A model generated the notes under the pieces. It searched no databases. It worked only from the letters and a program-made list of their open reading frames with translations, and had not been told where the DNA came from. From Blasia pusilla (lineage: Eukaryota > Marchantiophyta > Marchantiopsida > Blasiales): a stretch of DNA of 64,000 nucleotides. A program made the translations under genes and the position numbers. Positions 25,995 through 37,751 of this stretch are shown piece after piece. Each line of letters begins with the position of its first letter. Position 1 is the stretch's first letter. The stretch spans positions 10,354,001 through 10,418,000 of the forward strand of contig CM114275.1 in the NCBI GenBank assembly GCA_050084515.1, written 5' to 3'.

Positions 25995-26122
25995 TGTCGT
26001 GCGCATACATATCGCTACACAACATACATCGCTGTCACCGAACACACACACAAACACGCATGATCCCATGCTAACTCATGGCATCCAAACAACGAGACAA
26101 GAAGAACCAAAATATCTCCAAT
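25995..26122 (-). repeat. Terminal repeat B1 of gypsy copy 1
   Basis: 128-bp internal copy of the B repeat. In the element sense it is preceded by a purine-rich tract (AGGGGGTCG, plus strand 26123-26131) in the position of a polypurine tract for plus-strand priming. It is followed by GC and then A2. The B1/A2 junction forms the perfect palindrome GACAGCTGTC at 25989-25998. Confidence 0.85.
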
Positions 26123-26289
26123 CGACCCCCTAGCTGGTAGTTAGGTCCCTCTAACTCCAGATAGCCATCTATCCCTATCTACCATGACATACATCTCTCG
26201 GACGCTAAGACCAAGAAGGCTGGGTGCTCATGTGGCCCCATCGTTAGTCGCCTCCTTGTCATCCATATCATAGACACAAGTCGGAATGT

Positions 26290-27762
26290 AGAACTACCTT
26301 CTCTATGTACATCTGGGACACATCCATCGCCCCCGAGGAACCCTAGTGAGAGGTGGCGTCAAATATGCCATATGCCATCCTCTCAACACCCATCACAGAC
26401 TAGCATCGTACAGCGCACCACGGGCGTAACCACACAACATACAACGCAAGCGTGCGGGAACTACTACTAAGCTCGGATCTCTTTGTACCATCAATGTTAG
26501 GAAGGTGACATGGCGCACAATTACGCACATGGTCCTTCCATACCATACCATCGCGTCCCTCCAAAGCAAAGAGAACACTCGATGGCAAAATGTCACGCAC
26601 TCAGGATAGTGCGCCTGCGATCACATCCTACGCCGCGTGCCGTCGCTGCAAATAGACATAATCTCCCTAATGAAACCTCCGGATAGTTGGTCGATAACCA
26701 CCACCTCGAATAGTCGCGATACCTCAACGTATCCCGATCTTCGTGCAATCGCCAAGTTCTCGAACGCCATGGGCATCACTCTCAAATAACTCAGCCCTCG
26801 AGAACATGCTCGACCCACCCATACATCCGGGTCATCAAGGTTCAAGACTCACCAAAGATCTCGACGAATGGCCGAGGTAAATCGGGCTCGCCATAAAGTA
26901 GCAAGTACGGTGAAAAAGACGCTAAGGATGCTGCGTCGCAGACCAGATCCCATCGCCAACCATGGCAACTAGAGGTCCCAATCTCCTGGGTGACCTCTTG
27001 CAAGCCATACTTGCGTAAACCCCTCTTCACCGTCGCACAACTCTTTTCGCTAATCCATCCGCCTCACGATGATCTCGCGAAGTCGCGGCGGTGGTCGATC
27101 GGCCCTGATCACACAAGGCCTGGAACTCACCGCGAAACTCGGTACTGGTGCATCAACACCTCACCGGTGCGCCATAATCACTCAAAGACTCCCTCACTTG
27201 CTTTGTCGGGCAATGCAACCAACTCGATCCCGAGAAGTGCTCACCATCACCAACACATAACGATCGTGACGCTCGCGTCAAGGGCAAAGGTCCTGCAAAA
27301 TCCAAACTCCATCTATATCCTAAGCCCATGATCGGTAATGGATGCAATCGTGGAGTCGAGCATTGAACGATGCTCGGACCCGATCACACACCATGCACTG
27401 GCAACAAATGCTGAACGCGCCTGCATGCCTCGCCACCAATACTGAACCGAGCAAGCTATACGTCCGCTTCACCCCAAAGTGACCCAACTCGTGGGCATGC
27501 CGCACTAGTCGTGCTCTCTCCAAAGGATGCGGCACTACGCGCACTCGCCATCCTCCCAAACCCTCAAAACATGTGTCCCCTCCCAACGAAACCGTCTGGC
27601 CTGCTGTAGGATCCGATCCCGCTCTCTAGCATCCATGGTGCTCGCAAGGCTGCCAGTACGAAGGTACTCTAAGACTACTCCATCATCATGAATATCTCGG
27701 CCACTTGTCGTGTCCTCACTGGCCTCGGGATCCAAAGACTCTCCACTAGACCTCGCCATCAA
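26290..27762 (-). pseudogene. Integrase and C-terminal PHD region of gypsy copy 1, frameshifted
   Basis: The fragments correspond one-to-one with the copy 2 integrase. They include the DPEASED linker, LGHFGVKRTYSLL (zinc-binding His region), CMVCDRVR (Cys pair), GLRKYGLQEVTQE, a decayed SFSPYLLLYGEPDLP, and the region before the PHD (GRDGMVWKDHVRN). The PHD finger is broken: CMLCGYARGAL is followed by a frameshift. Several indels make the integrase non-functional. Confidence 0.8.
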
Positions 27763-27869
27763 GTCTCCATACTACGGCTCTCCATAGCCAACATGCCTAA
27801 ATAGGTCGACGCGTGCCATCCTGGCACCGACTCCTCATCACTCTCTCCATGACATCGAGCTCCAGTCGC

Positions 27870-29200
27870 ATCTCGCTGACTCGGGCATGGGTTACGACTC
27901 AACCCATCTACATCCTGGTTGAGCGTTCCAAGTCTATGTACCACCTGAAAATCATACTCCTGCAACAAAAGAGCCCATCTCGCAAGCTTCCCTGTAAGCT
28001 TGCCGGACTCCATCAAACACTTGGTGGTTGATGATCGATGATGATGGTAAAGGGGTTGCCGAATAAGTAACACCTAAAATGCGCGACGAGCCCACACCGA
28101 CCAAGCACTCACCTCATACGAGCCAGATTTGGCCTCTGTGGGCGTTGTTCGAGCGGCTAGCGTAAGCCACCACAAACTCTCTACCCTCATCATCATGTTG
28201 GGTGAGCACCGCTCCAAGCCCCAACATGCTCCAATCTGTGTGCAACTGGAAAGGACGCCCCCTGATCGGTCTCCTCAAGATGGGTGCGGACGTCAACCTG
28301 TCCTTGAGCAACTGAAATGCTCGCTCTTGCTCATCCCCCCAGTGCCACTCGTGATCCACCTTGGTGAGCAAGGTCAGCGGCTTCGCAATCGAATTGAATC
28401 CCTTGACGTATCGTCGATAGAAGTTCGCCAATCCCATGAATGCGTGAACACGGCTCACATCTGTAGGGCGTGGAATGCGTGAGATAGCCTCTACCTTTGT
28501 CTATTGAACACCAAGGCCCCCTGGGTATATCGTATGACCCAAGTACTCAATCTGGTCGTAGAAGAACTTGCACTTGCCTAGATGTAGCTTCAGCCCATGT
28601 AATTGCAATCGTCGAAACACCTCCTCTAGATGTTGCTCATGCTCCTCAACCATGGCGCTAAAGACTACGATGTCATCAATATAACACCTAGCAAAATCCA
28701 GACCAGCCAAGATCCTATCCATGACCCTCTGAAACTCAGCCGGGGCGTTCTTTAACCCAAATGGTGAGAACCGCCACTGGTACAAACAATCCTTCCCGTG
28801 AGGATCGATGCCCCAAAATGCCGTCTTCTGCCTGTCCTCCAATCTGATAGGCAGCTGATGATATCCAACTCGCAAATCCAATGAACTGAAGACCTTTGCG
28901 TGACCAATCGCATCAAAGATCTCCTCAGGGGTGGGCATGGCATACCTATCGGACTTCGTCTGCCGATTGATAGGTCGGTAATCCCCACACATCCGCCTAT
29001 CCGTCCAGTTGCCATGCACATCCTTCTTGGCGGGCATGACAGTGGCAGATGCATACTCCCCATGCGACATCTCCACTAGTCCTGCTCCGACCAAGTCTTG
29101 GCTCCTACTCAATCGAGCCCTCTCCATATCATCAGACTGTAGGGTTGTCGGAAGATCGGCATATCACTCGACAACTCAATGCGGATCCCCGGTCCCTTCA
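27870..29200 (-). pseudogene. Reverse transcriptase and RNase H of gypsy copy 1
   Basis: The RT runs from about 29200 to 28300 with MPAKKDVHGNWTD, RMCGDYRPINRQT, SLDLRVGYHQLPI, FSPFGLKNAPAEFQRVMDRI and the catalytic YIDDIVVFS, followed by YLGHTIYPGGLGVQ. A stop or frameshift at about 28500 separates it from the thumb (FMGLANFYRRYVKGF) and RNase H (HTDWSMLGLGAVLTQHDDEG, FVVAYASRSNN). The RNase H tail LGTLNQDVDGLSR lies at about 27890-27930. The family and order are clear Ty3/gypsy. Confidence 0.92.
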
Positions 29201-29649
29201 GCGTACCCAAATCCTCCATGCTAAACGCAGCAGCGGCTCCTATAACTCCCGAGGAACTGATGTATTCGTCGCCGCTCTCCTCGTGTCAACTTAGGCCCGA
29301 TCGGCTCCCAAGTCTCCATCGTGACTACGGTAGGACTCTCCGGCGGTGCAGGTGGTTGCTATGGTGCAACCCGTCTCGAACAACAACACTCGGCCGCTCT
29401 CCTGCAGCCAATCAGAACTCGATCTCCTCCACGCGTGCCGAAACCATGCTCGATGCTGTGGCTATCATCTCCTTGCATACCTTCAAAACATCCCAAGAAG
29501 TCCAAGGGTGTCTCTCCCGATCTCCCATGGTGCGTAGATCTCCTCGGGTCTCGCCCGTAGCCACTGCCTCCACCGTCTCGGTAGGCATGGGGCTCTCCAA
29601 CGCAACCGCTGTGATCTGTCGCGATCTCATACGACGTTGCTCAACCACT

Positions 29650-30620
29650 CCCAAGCTGAGGATCCATGTCAAGCAGTTCAGGTCCATCGCCTGGCCCAAG
29701 ACATGACGTCGTGATGCCTCTGACACTGATGGTTTTGCCATCACTCCTGTGGGAAATCCCATCGCTCGCTCTCTCTCGTCGACGTTGGGCTCCACCAACC
29801 GCTGAACCTGGTCATCCCAAACCAAGCCAGGACCGGCCTCCTTGTATGCATAGGAAGCGGGAAAACTCACAAACGTGGGCAAGGCTGCCCGCGCCTGGCT
29901 TACCCTGTTGACCACGGCCGGCGGTGGTCGATCATCATGCCTCACCGCTGGATCGGACGACTGGATCCAAAATGGAATCCACTCACAAAGGGGAGGGGCG
30001 CTCCACTCTCGCATACGTTCTCCATAACACCGCATGGGGCACCAAGTTGGTCCACCATAGACGCGGCGATGGGCTCTAGAACCTACACTCGCCCCATCCA
30101 AGAACACTGCTGGGCCGATCCAGGCACCCACCTGATGAGCACTCGTCACGACCTGTGACCTGGAGTCTCCTAAGATCGGCACATTCTCCAGAATGTAGGC
30201 TGGAGAACGAGACTAGTGCTCCTGCAACTGCCGTAAGACCCTCAACATCTCCCAAAACAACCTGGACCGAGTGTCAGCCAACCCGCTACCTCGTCCAGCA
30301 CTCGATTGGCCCTGACATGGCCAACCGGCAATGACCAATTCAATGGTCCCTACCCGCTCTAAGTCCTGCGTCCCCAACAACAAAATATCCCTCGGTAGGG
30401 AACTCGGTACCTTCAGACGCTGGACTTGCATAATAAGTCGAAAACGTAGGCCTAATTGCGACACATGTCGTAGTGAGACGCGCCTCGCAACATCATCACT
30501 CTCCACATACAAGTACTGTTGTACTTGCACTCATGCCTGCAAAACAGCAGCTAACCCGGTGCTAATCCCTCCAAAGAGATCTAACACTCGAATACCCTCC
30601 TCCGGGGTACACCACACAAT
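29650..30620 (-). pseudogene. C5-cytosine DNA methyltransferase domain of gypsy copy 1
   Basis: Two frames cover the domain. The 30530-30213 part has YLYVESDDVARR (motif II region) and the catalytic motif IV GWPCQGQSSAGRGSGLADTR, RSRLFWEMLRVLRQLQ. The 30182-29412 part has the residue stretch after motif VI, a motif VIII-like GSRAHRRVYGGPTW, a target-recognition region and motifs IX/X (ERAMGFPTG, VSEASRRHVLGQAMDLN). Motif I (VLDLFGGISTGL) is in another frame near 30570-30600. The domain sits between protease and RT as in copy 2. It is inactive here because of frameshifts. Confidence 0.9.
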
Positions 30621-31059
30621 GGGTGTAGTATCCAAGGGTGTCATCGTAGCACTCCCCGCTACCTCGGGTTCCTCGACCGCCACGCCTGCAAACGCCCGCT
30701 CCACGCGGTCCGGACGCGCGACCGCTAATCGTTGAAGCTCCTCGGCCGAGCCCCATGGCGCACCTCTCCTCCACGGAATGATGCAACTACCATAACACTC
30801 CTCTCCATAGAAATGTCAAGAACGGGAGTATCCTCTGCATGGACATGTCCCTCAATCAAATCACTAGGCCAAGTGATGACACTCCTAAATGCTGCTAAGG
30901 TCGCCATCTCTCCTGGCCTTTGCTCGATCACTGCACCTATGAATCGAACGGGTAATGAGCTAAGGCGCCCATCACTTGACTGCCATCCTGGTCTGTCGGA
31001 CGCTGACTCCTCCGAGTAATCCACGGAAAACCCCATCGGGTATAACACTGCTCCACCAA

Positions 31060-32052
31060 CCAAGACGCCGAGGACTCAAAGATCGGTCACTATCGCTTTG
31101 GCGCGCACCACGGACTCATCGTAGGATGTCGGCGAATCCTCACCACGACCTCTGCCGGGTGATATACTTGTGTGGTACTCGCTCCACCCAAGGATGTCTC
31201 AGATCCGAAATGGACACACTCCACATCGGCTCGTCAAGCCCAATCCTCTCGAATGACGCTTTCCCCAAAATCAAGGGTTGCGCTCGAATCCAACAAGACG
31301 CTGGCGACTAAAAGCTCTACCTCCAGGACTCACCAATTGGAAGACCTCTCGTCGGTTATCCAGCAACACAACACCAGAAGAAGCCATGGCACGCTCTATC
31401 GCGGGTCTAGCGGGCATCTCCGCCATCCTAGCGACCGCGGACCGCCATGAATCGGCGTGGACGGCCCGAGCATCCGCTCCAAGGGCAGGTCCATCACCTC
31501 CTCTGCAATCACCTCTAAACGTGATGCAGGAACTCCAACTCCGCGCTCACATAGTGAAGCGGCCAGCCGAAAAGCCTCGGCGGGCGTACCTCCTAACGTC
31601 ACAACATCGGAAGCAAAAAATAAAGGAGTGCGGGTACACAACGGTGGCCGCCCCAACAACGTGTTTCGACACATGCCCTCCCGAGCATCAACAATAGGAG
31701 TTGTCGCACTCGCTTCTCCCATCGCCCTCCGTGCTTGCACACCAACAACATTACCAACTCTCAAGGAACTTTGATGAGGACCCATCGATGGGGTCCTCAT
31801 CGCTTCGAACAACGTGAAAGATTGAGGAAGCCTAGTCCGTCTATTGGCTTCCCCTCGCTGTGGATCCAACTCTGCGGCTGCTCCACGCGTCACAACTGCG
31901 GCGGCCTCCATCTGGGCAACCCCGCACATCCATCCAGGATCCTCCAGATTTCTGGCTGCTCCATATGATGTCGATGCCACGGATCCGGCATCGGGTAACC
32001 TCAATGCCATAGCGGCAATCTGCTCCTGTAGCTGTTGTATCTGGGCAGCCAT
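31060..32052 (-). pseudogene. Post-gag linker and aspartic protease region of gypsy copy 1
   Basis: The 32052-31396 frame begins with a coiled-coil-like IQQLQEQIAAMALRL, followed by a long Arg/Ala-rich linker (TPAEAFRLAASLCERGVGV, EVMDLPLERMLGP). The protease active site expected at about 31260-31320 is disrupted: copy 2 has LLDSGAQPLMLG there. No full retropepsin could be read in one frame. Confidence 0.65.
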
Positions 32053-33492
32053 CCGAGCCTCACGTCCGGCATCTCCCTCGGCGCGTCTAGGTGGTGGTAC
32101 TCTACCTCCTCCACGGGCAGCTCCACCACCCTGTCGGGCAACTCCAGCCTCGCCCCCAACGGACCACCGAGCACGATCTCTAGGCCCACCCGACCGGCTA
32201 CTCGCTCTGGTGCCCTCTCTGGCCCTCGGTCCAGAGGTAACTCAGGATGTAAGCTAAAACACCAGGCGCGTGTATGACCATACCTCTCACAATAGTCACA
32301 CTGATAACCTCCTGGTGCAGCACCATCTCCTCCTCCATGCTGAGGCACACATCCATGACCCTGACGAGTGCAATCGCGCTGATGATGGGCTCCACCACAT
32401 GACCAACAAGTAATAGTAGGCGGTTGCTGCTGAGCCGCATATGAAGGCGCAGGTCTCTGTGGCACGGCCTCTCGGTATCCTCCCTGAGCTCGTGGTGCCA
32501 CAGTCGACCTATCTCGGAGTCCACGTTTCTACACAGGTGGTGCAGACAATCCTGACTGCTCTCGCCCAAAACCCATGGTGGCTAGGCTCTCCTCCGCCAT
32601 GTTGCGCTCAATGTTCTCGGTGGTCCTAAAAACATCTCTCAACGTAGGGGAGGTGTTCATAAGAAGCACCCCTCCCGCACCCGTGTCCGCAGGGTCCGGT
32701 CCAGCATCGCATACCATGACTGGATAGCCTGAGCCTCTGTCACCCCCTGAGTGACGTTGATCAACCGGCGCAAGCGAGTGTAAGCCTCATGCAAACTCTC
32801 ACCCGAGCGCCTCTGGAAGTCGTGGATGCTCCGCAACTTCTCCGTCGCACCCCGTAGCTCGCCTCAACTCAAGAAAGAACTCAACCACAAGGTTGAACTG
32901 GGACGAACCCGACTAGACGGTGCAATCGCTCCCGTGCGAGTGACCCTCCTAAAACGTCACTAGTGGAAGAGGCAAGAGCCTCCTCGACTCCTCCTCCTCA
33001 TCTCGAACGGCTCCGTCCATGACACATAATGTGGGTCATAGTAGAGCCTCCACGCCTCGATCTCACATGCATATCTCTCGAGAGAACTCATGGTAATCGC
33101 CCATGGGTGCCCCCTCTAAATGCTGGAACATACCGTTCTATGTCAGAACGGGTTGAACTCTCTAGAGTTCCTGGCCTACCGGGAGTCGCACCAACTCCTA
33201 AACTCGCTATAAAATCGTGCAACTCAATCGTGCCCTCATGCACTGAAAACCTACGCGGTCCTCTACCCCGGTCGTCCATCTCAGACGCCCAATGGGTAGG
33301 ACCACTCACAATGTATGGCGATGTGCTCACAAACTCCTCTACACCCTCCCCCTCGTCTGACGATGACACAGAAGGAGGTCGAGGTGGTCCCTCACGTGGA
33401 GACCCTTGAAACCTCGCGCCACTCCACGTAAAACCTCTAGAGCTACTCTCGGGTTCACCACCTCGCCTCTCAAAGTTCCGAACAGACTCCAT
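32000..33492 (-). pseudogene. Gag of gypsy copy 1 with zinc knuckles
   Basis: It starts MESVRNFERRGGEPESS at 33492, then an acidic Ser-rich segment (SVSSSDEGEGVEEF), YIVSGPTHWASEMDDRGRG and ELHDFI. A retrotransposon-gag capsid region follows in broken frames (about 32900-32550). The 32501-32001 frame contains two zinc knuckles: CWSCGGAHHQRDC (spacing one residue short of the norm) and CDYCERYGHTRAWC (canonical CX2CX4HX4C). This is a nucleic-acid-binding structural protein. The ATG is present here but lost in copy 2. Confidence 0.85.
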
Positions 33493-35110
33493 GATGACCC
33501 TCGTGCCCCTCTCACCCGATCACTCTGAACCTCGTGAGGAATCCCTCAATCACTCATCCCAAACATGCGGCACTCGATCTACACTCTCTCTCCCCGAGAC
33601 GTGTAACGTGCGGCAACACGCGGCGTGGTGCGGCAAATCGACCAGGCTATCATCTCATCGACAACCTACCCTCAACTCCGGACATCCCACACAGGTCTAT
33701 GTCCCTAAACCACATACATAAATGATGCTCAAAGATCCACACACCCAATATCCCCAAATAAATCCTAATCCTCACACGTGTAGGGTAAAGGACCGAATGG
33801 GTAACTGAACACATGTCGATGTCGCTCCTCAAAGAATCGCAAATCTCGACCCCAACTCGATCGTGGAGACAACTCCTCCAATCAGCAAGTCATACTCCTC
33901 CCGTGACGATCGATTCGCTCAAAACTCCTCGATAGATGCGGTCCCAGCTGAACGGTGCGGCCTTGCGGCGATTTAACGGCTACCAACGGCACGGCCCTCG
34001 ATGGTGGGATGCGGCACTCGGCGGCATACCCTCCTCAATAAATAATAATCCCACACTCGCTCCACAATGACGGTGCGGCTCGCGATCGAGATGGTGCGGT
34101 GCGCCACGAGCGGCGCGGCAATCGGGCCCGTTGCGCGTTACGGGGCGCCACGGCACGATACTCGATCGTCGCCGAGCGGCTACCAATCACAACATAGCAA
34201 AGATGAAATCAAAACTCAAACACCATAACCGGAGGTCATCGCTTTCTTCCGGTTGATGAAGAAACTGCGATGACGGTGCCGGCCAAAACAAAGTACGTGG
34301 TGGCGACGCAAGTCAAGGAATCAACGAACGTCATGGAAGACCCTCCACTCCGTAATGGCGGCAATGGCACCCAAAGGGTGGACATGGACGGTGGACCCTT
34401 AACAATGACGGTTGACCGCTGATGGTGACGGCCGACCGATGACGGTGACGGTTGACCGTTGATTTTGGCGGTTGATCATTGACGGTGATGGTTGACCGTC
34501 GACCATTGACAGTGACTATGATGGCGACGGCCGCCGCCGGTGTGGCGGCTGATTTAGGGTTTGCACGATTTAACCCTAAAAATCGCCTAGCAATGACAGC
34601 TTTACAAGATTGCCCATAACTTTTTTCTCGCAACTCTAAATTGTGCATTGTTTGTTGCACAGCGTGCACAGCTTCACGATCTACGCTACCATCAAAAAAT
34701 ATTTAGAATCGGACATTTCAGTAAAAACTGACGGGGACTGTCGTAAAGCCCAATGTCTCTTTCTCCTACACAAAACTCGGCAGCGCTCCCGCGCTGATTT
34801 CTCCCAACGAAAAAGTAACATCTGTAAAAATACATATCAGCAAGCTACATGGTGCTCCCGAGAGCACCAGCATGGGGCAACCCGCCCCCATACTCAATCC
34901 CTATCAGAAATTGGGCACCGCTTCCGCGCGCCACTCTTCCACACGAAAAATCGGCAAATGCAAAGAGTAATGAAAGCAGCCCTTGCTCCGGTGAGCACTC
35001 CCATGAGCCGCTGAACGGGGAACACGGTCCCCAACCTGCAAAAACAGCGAGTGACCAGCGAGCTCCCCCATGAAGCTCTCTCACTCTCTCATTCTCTCAT
35101 TCTCTCTTTG
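33493..35110 (-). other. Untranslated leader of gypsy copy 1
   Basis: About 1.6 kb lie between A1 and the gag ATG with no coding motif. It contains a degenerate GACGGTTGACC-type short tandem repeat at about 34385-34520, a twice-repeated GCAGCGCTCCCGCGC-like motif (about 34778 and 34906), and a CT-rich run (GA-rich in the element sense) at 35080-35110 where a primer-binding site would be expected. I see no TGG-type tRNA-complementary site next to A1. Confidence 0.6.
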
Positions 35111-35626
35111 TAAAGTAAGATCCAATCTCTCTCTCCACCATCTCACACCATAGCTCTCAAAGGTGTGCACTCTCTCTCATGTCAAACCAAATCCACTCTC
35201 CTAATGAGAGGCTTGGGTTACACTCACAAGGCAAGGTACCAAAGCTCCGCCGCCTCATGCCAAGAGGTTCAACAAATAGAGAATGAGCTCTCAAGCTCTC
35301 TCTCCTTGAGATATATACCCCTCTCCTCTCCCAAGCTCTCTGCATGGTAACGTATTCTCCCAAGTCACCTCCTTGGCTCTTGACCTGATGTAGGAGGTCA
35401 AGGGTCACTTACCAAAAGTAGTAAGTCGATCATATACTCAAAATGGTACTTACCTAAAATAGTAAGTTTCTCAATATGGCTCCAAATGAGCCGAAACGAA
35501 TGGGAAACCTGCTATCTCAGGTTTCCAAGGGCCTCAGCAGGTCATCCTCGACCTACTGGGCGTGTCCTCCACTACTCATGAAGGCGCTCTATTAGATCCC
35601 ACTGATCTATCCTAAAAGACGTGACA
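35111..35626 (-). repeat. Terminal repeat A1 of gypsy copy 1
   Basis: 516 bp, the element's 5' end. It matches A2 over its full length, including the hairpin series, but no B sequence follows or precedes it. Outside 35626 the LINE coding sequence resumes immediately (GCTCGGACCTGG). Confidence 0.9.
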
Positions 35627-36810
35627 GCTCGGACCTGGTTAAGCCAAATTGAGTTTTCACGTGCAGCGCGAGCATTGGGTCCTCTTTCTCCGGCGGTTCT
35701 AAGTGCGGAAATAGTGGCTCTCTTAGAAGCTCTTCATCCTCCTTCAAGTGGCGATGCTCCATCTTTTGTGGAAGACTATACAGCGAACCTTGACTTGGAG
35801 CTTGACTTGGAGGTTTTCACAAGGGCTTTTCTGCATACTCCTCGCTAATCAGCAAGCGGGCTATCAGGGATGGTTTTTGAGCATCTCCGCGATTGCTTTA
35901 TCCCAGCAGATTCAGCAAGTGGCTTTGTCTCTCTATATAATGTTTGTGCACATATGGCGGCAGGTCATCTCCCATTCTCTATGTCTAGGCTCTTAGGGGC
36001 TTGTTGTTTGTTGGCTATAGATAAGCCTCCTTTAGGTGTGCGCCCTTTGGCTATTGGAGAGGTTTTATATCGCTTGGTTAGTCGATCCCTATGCTTGCAA
36101 TTTTGTCCTCACTTTATGGCCCACTTATTTCTTCATCAATTTGGAGTGGCAACTCCTAGAGGTTGTGAGGTTGTGGTGCATGGGATTCGCTCCACTGTTG
36201 ATATTCATCCAGATTGGGTAGTAATTCAAGTCGATGTGGCTAACCCATTCAATTCAGTTTCTCGTGCGGCCATCTTTGAGGAGTTACATTGTGCAAGAGG
36301 ACAACTTGCGAGCCTCATTCCATTTGTTCGCTCCTTCTATGCCTATGATACGCCCATTATCTATTCCCATCATGCTACTTCCGAGGAATATAGTATTCTA
36401 CAATCGGCTTGTGGCACACGTCAAGGAAATCCCATGGGGGGCCCACTCTTTGCCATTGCCCATTTTCGTGCCCTTCGAGCATCAGCGCAAGCATTCCCAT
36501 CTTGTGTTTTCCTTCTATTGCTGATGACATTCACATTATAGGTCCTCCTTCTGAAGTGGTTCCTGCTTATATCCATTTCGTGGAGCAATTATCTTCCTTA
36601 AACCTTAAAGTCCAACCTAGTAAATGTGGAGTATAGTCTTCTTCATGCCTTCCCTCAACATTCATCCCACCCACTCCTGATTTTCCCATCTACATTGAAG
36701 GGGTTAGAGTTCTTGGAGTCCCAATTGACTTCATCGATTATGTCTCAAAGTTCTTGGATGAGGTCCTTTGGAAAGACGTAGAATGGCTTCATTTGTTACC
36801 TCATCTATGG
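35627..36810 (+). mobile_element. R2-type LINE, middle piece: reverse transcriptase
   Basis: The piece continues the frame left at 25363 (ARTWLSQIEF), with a stop or frameshift at about 35846. RT motifs follow in the 35870-36541 frame: KPPLGVRPLAIGEVLYRLVS (motif 1 region), FGVATPRGCEVVVHGIRS (2a), VVIQVDVANPFNSVSRAAIF (motif 3/A, catalytic Asp) and SACGTRQGNPMGGPLFA (motif 4/B). A frameshift near 36520 moves motif C to another frame (IADDIHIIG, the FADD-type catalytic box), then LKVQPSKCGV and a stop. The thumb resumes (VLGVPIDFIDYV, LPHLW) to 36810, where gypsy copy 2 is inserted at ATGG. Confidence 0.88.
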
Positions 36811-36921
36811 TGTCGTGCGCATACTCATCGTTATCACCGAACATACACACAAACGCGCACGATCCCAGGGTAACTTATGGCATCCAAACAACGACACAAG
36901 AAGTACAAAAATATCTCCAAT
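36811..36921 (-). repeat. Terminal repeat B2 of gypsy copy 2
   Basis: 111 bp at the outer 3' end, beginning TGTCGTGCGCATAC on the plus strand. Like B2 of copy 1 it lacks the 17-bp insertion present in B1. The element-sense end is GCGCACGACA, an inverted match (TGTC/GACA) to the 5' end of the family. Confidence 0.88.
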
Positions 36922-37435
36922 TAAAGTAAGATCCACTCTTTATACACAATCTCACACCATAGCTCTCAAAGGTGTGCACTCTCTCTCATGTCAAACCAAA
37001 CCCACTCTCCTAATGAGAGGCTTGGGTTACACTCACAAGGCAAGGGACCATAGCCCCGCCGCCTCATGCCAAGAGGTTCAACAAAGAGAGAATGAGCTCT
37101 CAAGCTCTCTCTCCTTGAGATATATACCCCTCCCCTCTCCCAAGCTCTCTCCATGGTAACCTATTCTCCCAAGTCACCTCCTTGGCTCTTTACCTGATGT
37201 AGGAGGTCAAGGGTCACTTACCAAAAATATAAAGTCGATCATATACTCAAAATGGTATTTACCTAAAATAGTAAGTTGCTCAATATGACTCCAAATGAGC
37301 CAAAACGAAGGGGAAACCTGCTCTCTCAGGTTTCCCGGGGCCTCAGCAGGTCATCTTCGACCTCCTAGGCATGTCCTCCACTACTCTTGAAGACGCTCTA
37401 CTAGATCTCACCGATCTCTCCTAAAGGACGTGACA
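36922..37435 (-). repeat. Terminal repeat A2 of gypsy copy 2
   Basis: 514 bp, homologous to A1 of this copy (46656-47146) and to both A repeats of copy 1. It ends GACGTGACA and is separated from B1 by GC. Confidence 0.9.
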
Positions 37436-37437
37436 GC

Positions 37438-37565
37438 TGTTGTGCGCATACACATCGCTACACAACATACATCGCTGTCACCGAACACATACACAAACAC
37501 GCACGATCCCATGCTAATTCATGGCATCCTAACAACGAGACAAGAAGTACCAAAATATCTACAAT
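37438..37565 (-). repeat. Terminal repeat B1 of gypsy copy 2
   Basis: 128 bp including the 17-bp segment missing from B2. In the element sense it is preceded by a purine tract (CTAAGGGGGCG; plus strand 37566-37576) suited to priming plus-strand synthesis. Confidence 0.88.
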
Positions 37566-37751
37566 CGCCCCCTTAGCTGGTGGTTATGTCCCTCTAACTC
37601 CAGATAGCCATCTATCCCTACCTACCATGACATACATCTCTCGGACGCTAAGAGCAAGAAGTTCGGCTGCTCATGTGGCCCCATCGTTAGTCACCTTCCT
37701 CTCATCCATGTCAGAGAAAAAATCGGGATCGAAACCTACCTAGTATCTCCT

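Larger units (their letters stand above)
25364..35626 (-). mobile_element. Ty3/gypsy-type retrotransposon with DNA methyltransferase, copy 1 (full length, degraded)
   Basis: The element reads right to left: A1 (35626-35111), leader, gag, protease, DNA methyltransferase, reverse transcriptase, RNase H, integrase, decayed PHD, B1, A2, B2. Both edges lie in LINE coding sequence. The left flank GCTT and right flank GCTC are a probable 4-bp target duplication with one mismatch, and removing the element plus one copy restores the LINE frame. The outer ends in the element sense are TGTCACGTC and about ATGCATACGAAA (the expected CGACA end is mutated). Many frameshifts break pol. The leader (33500-35110) has the same order of motifs as copy 2. 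Confidence 0.9.
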
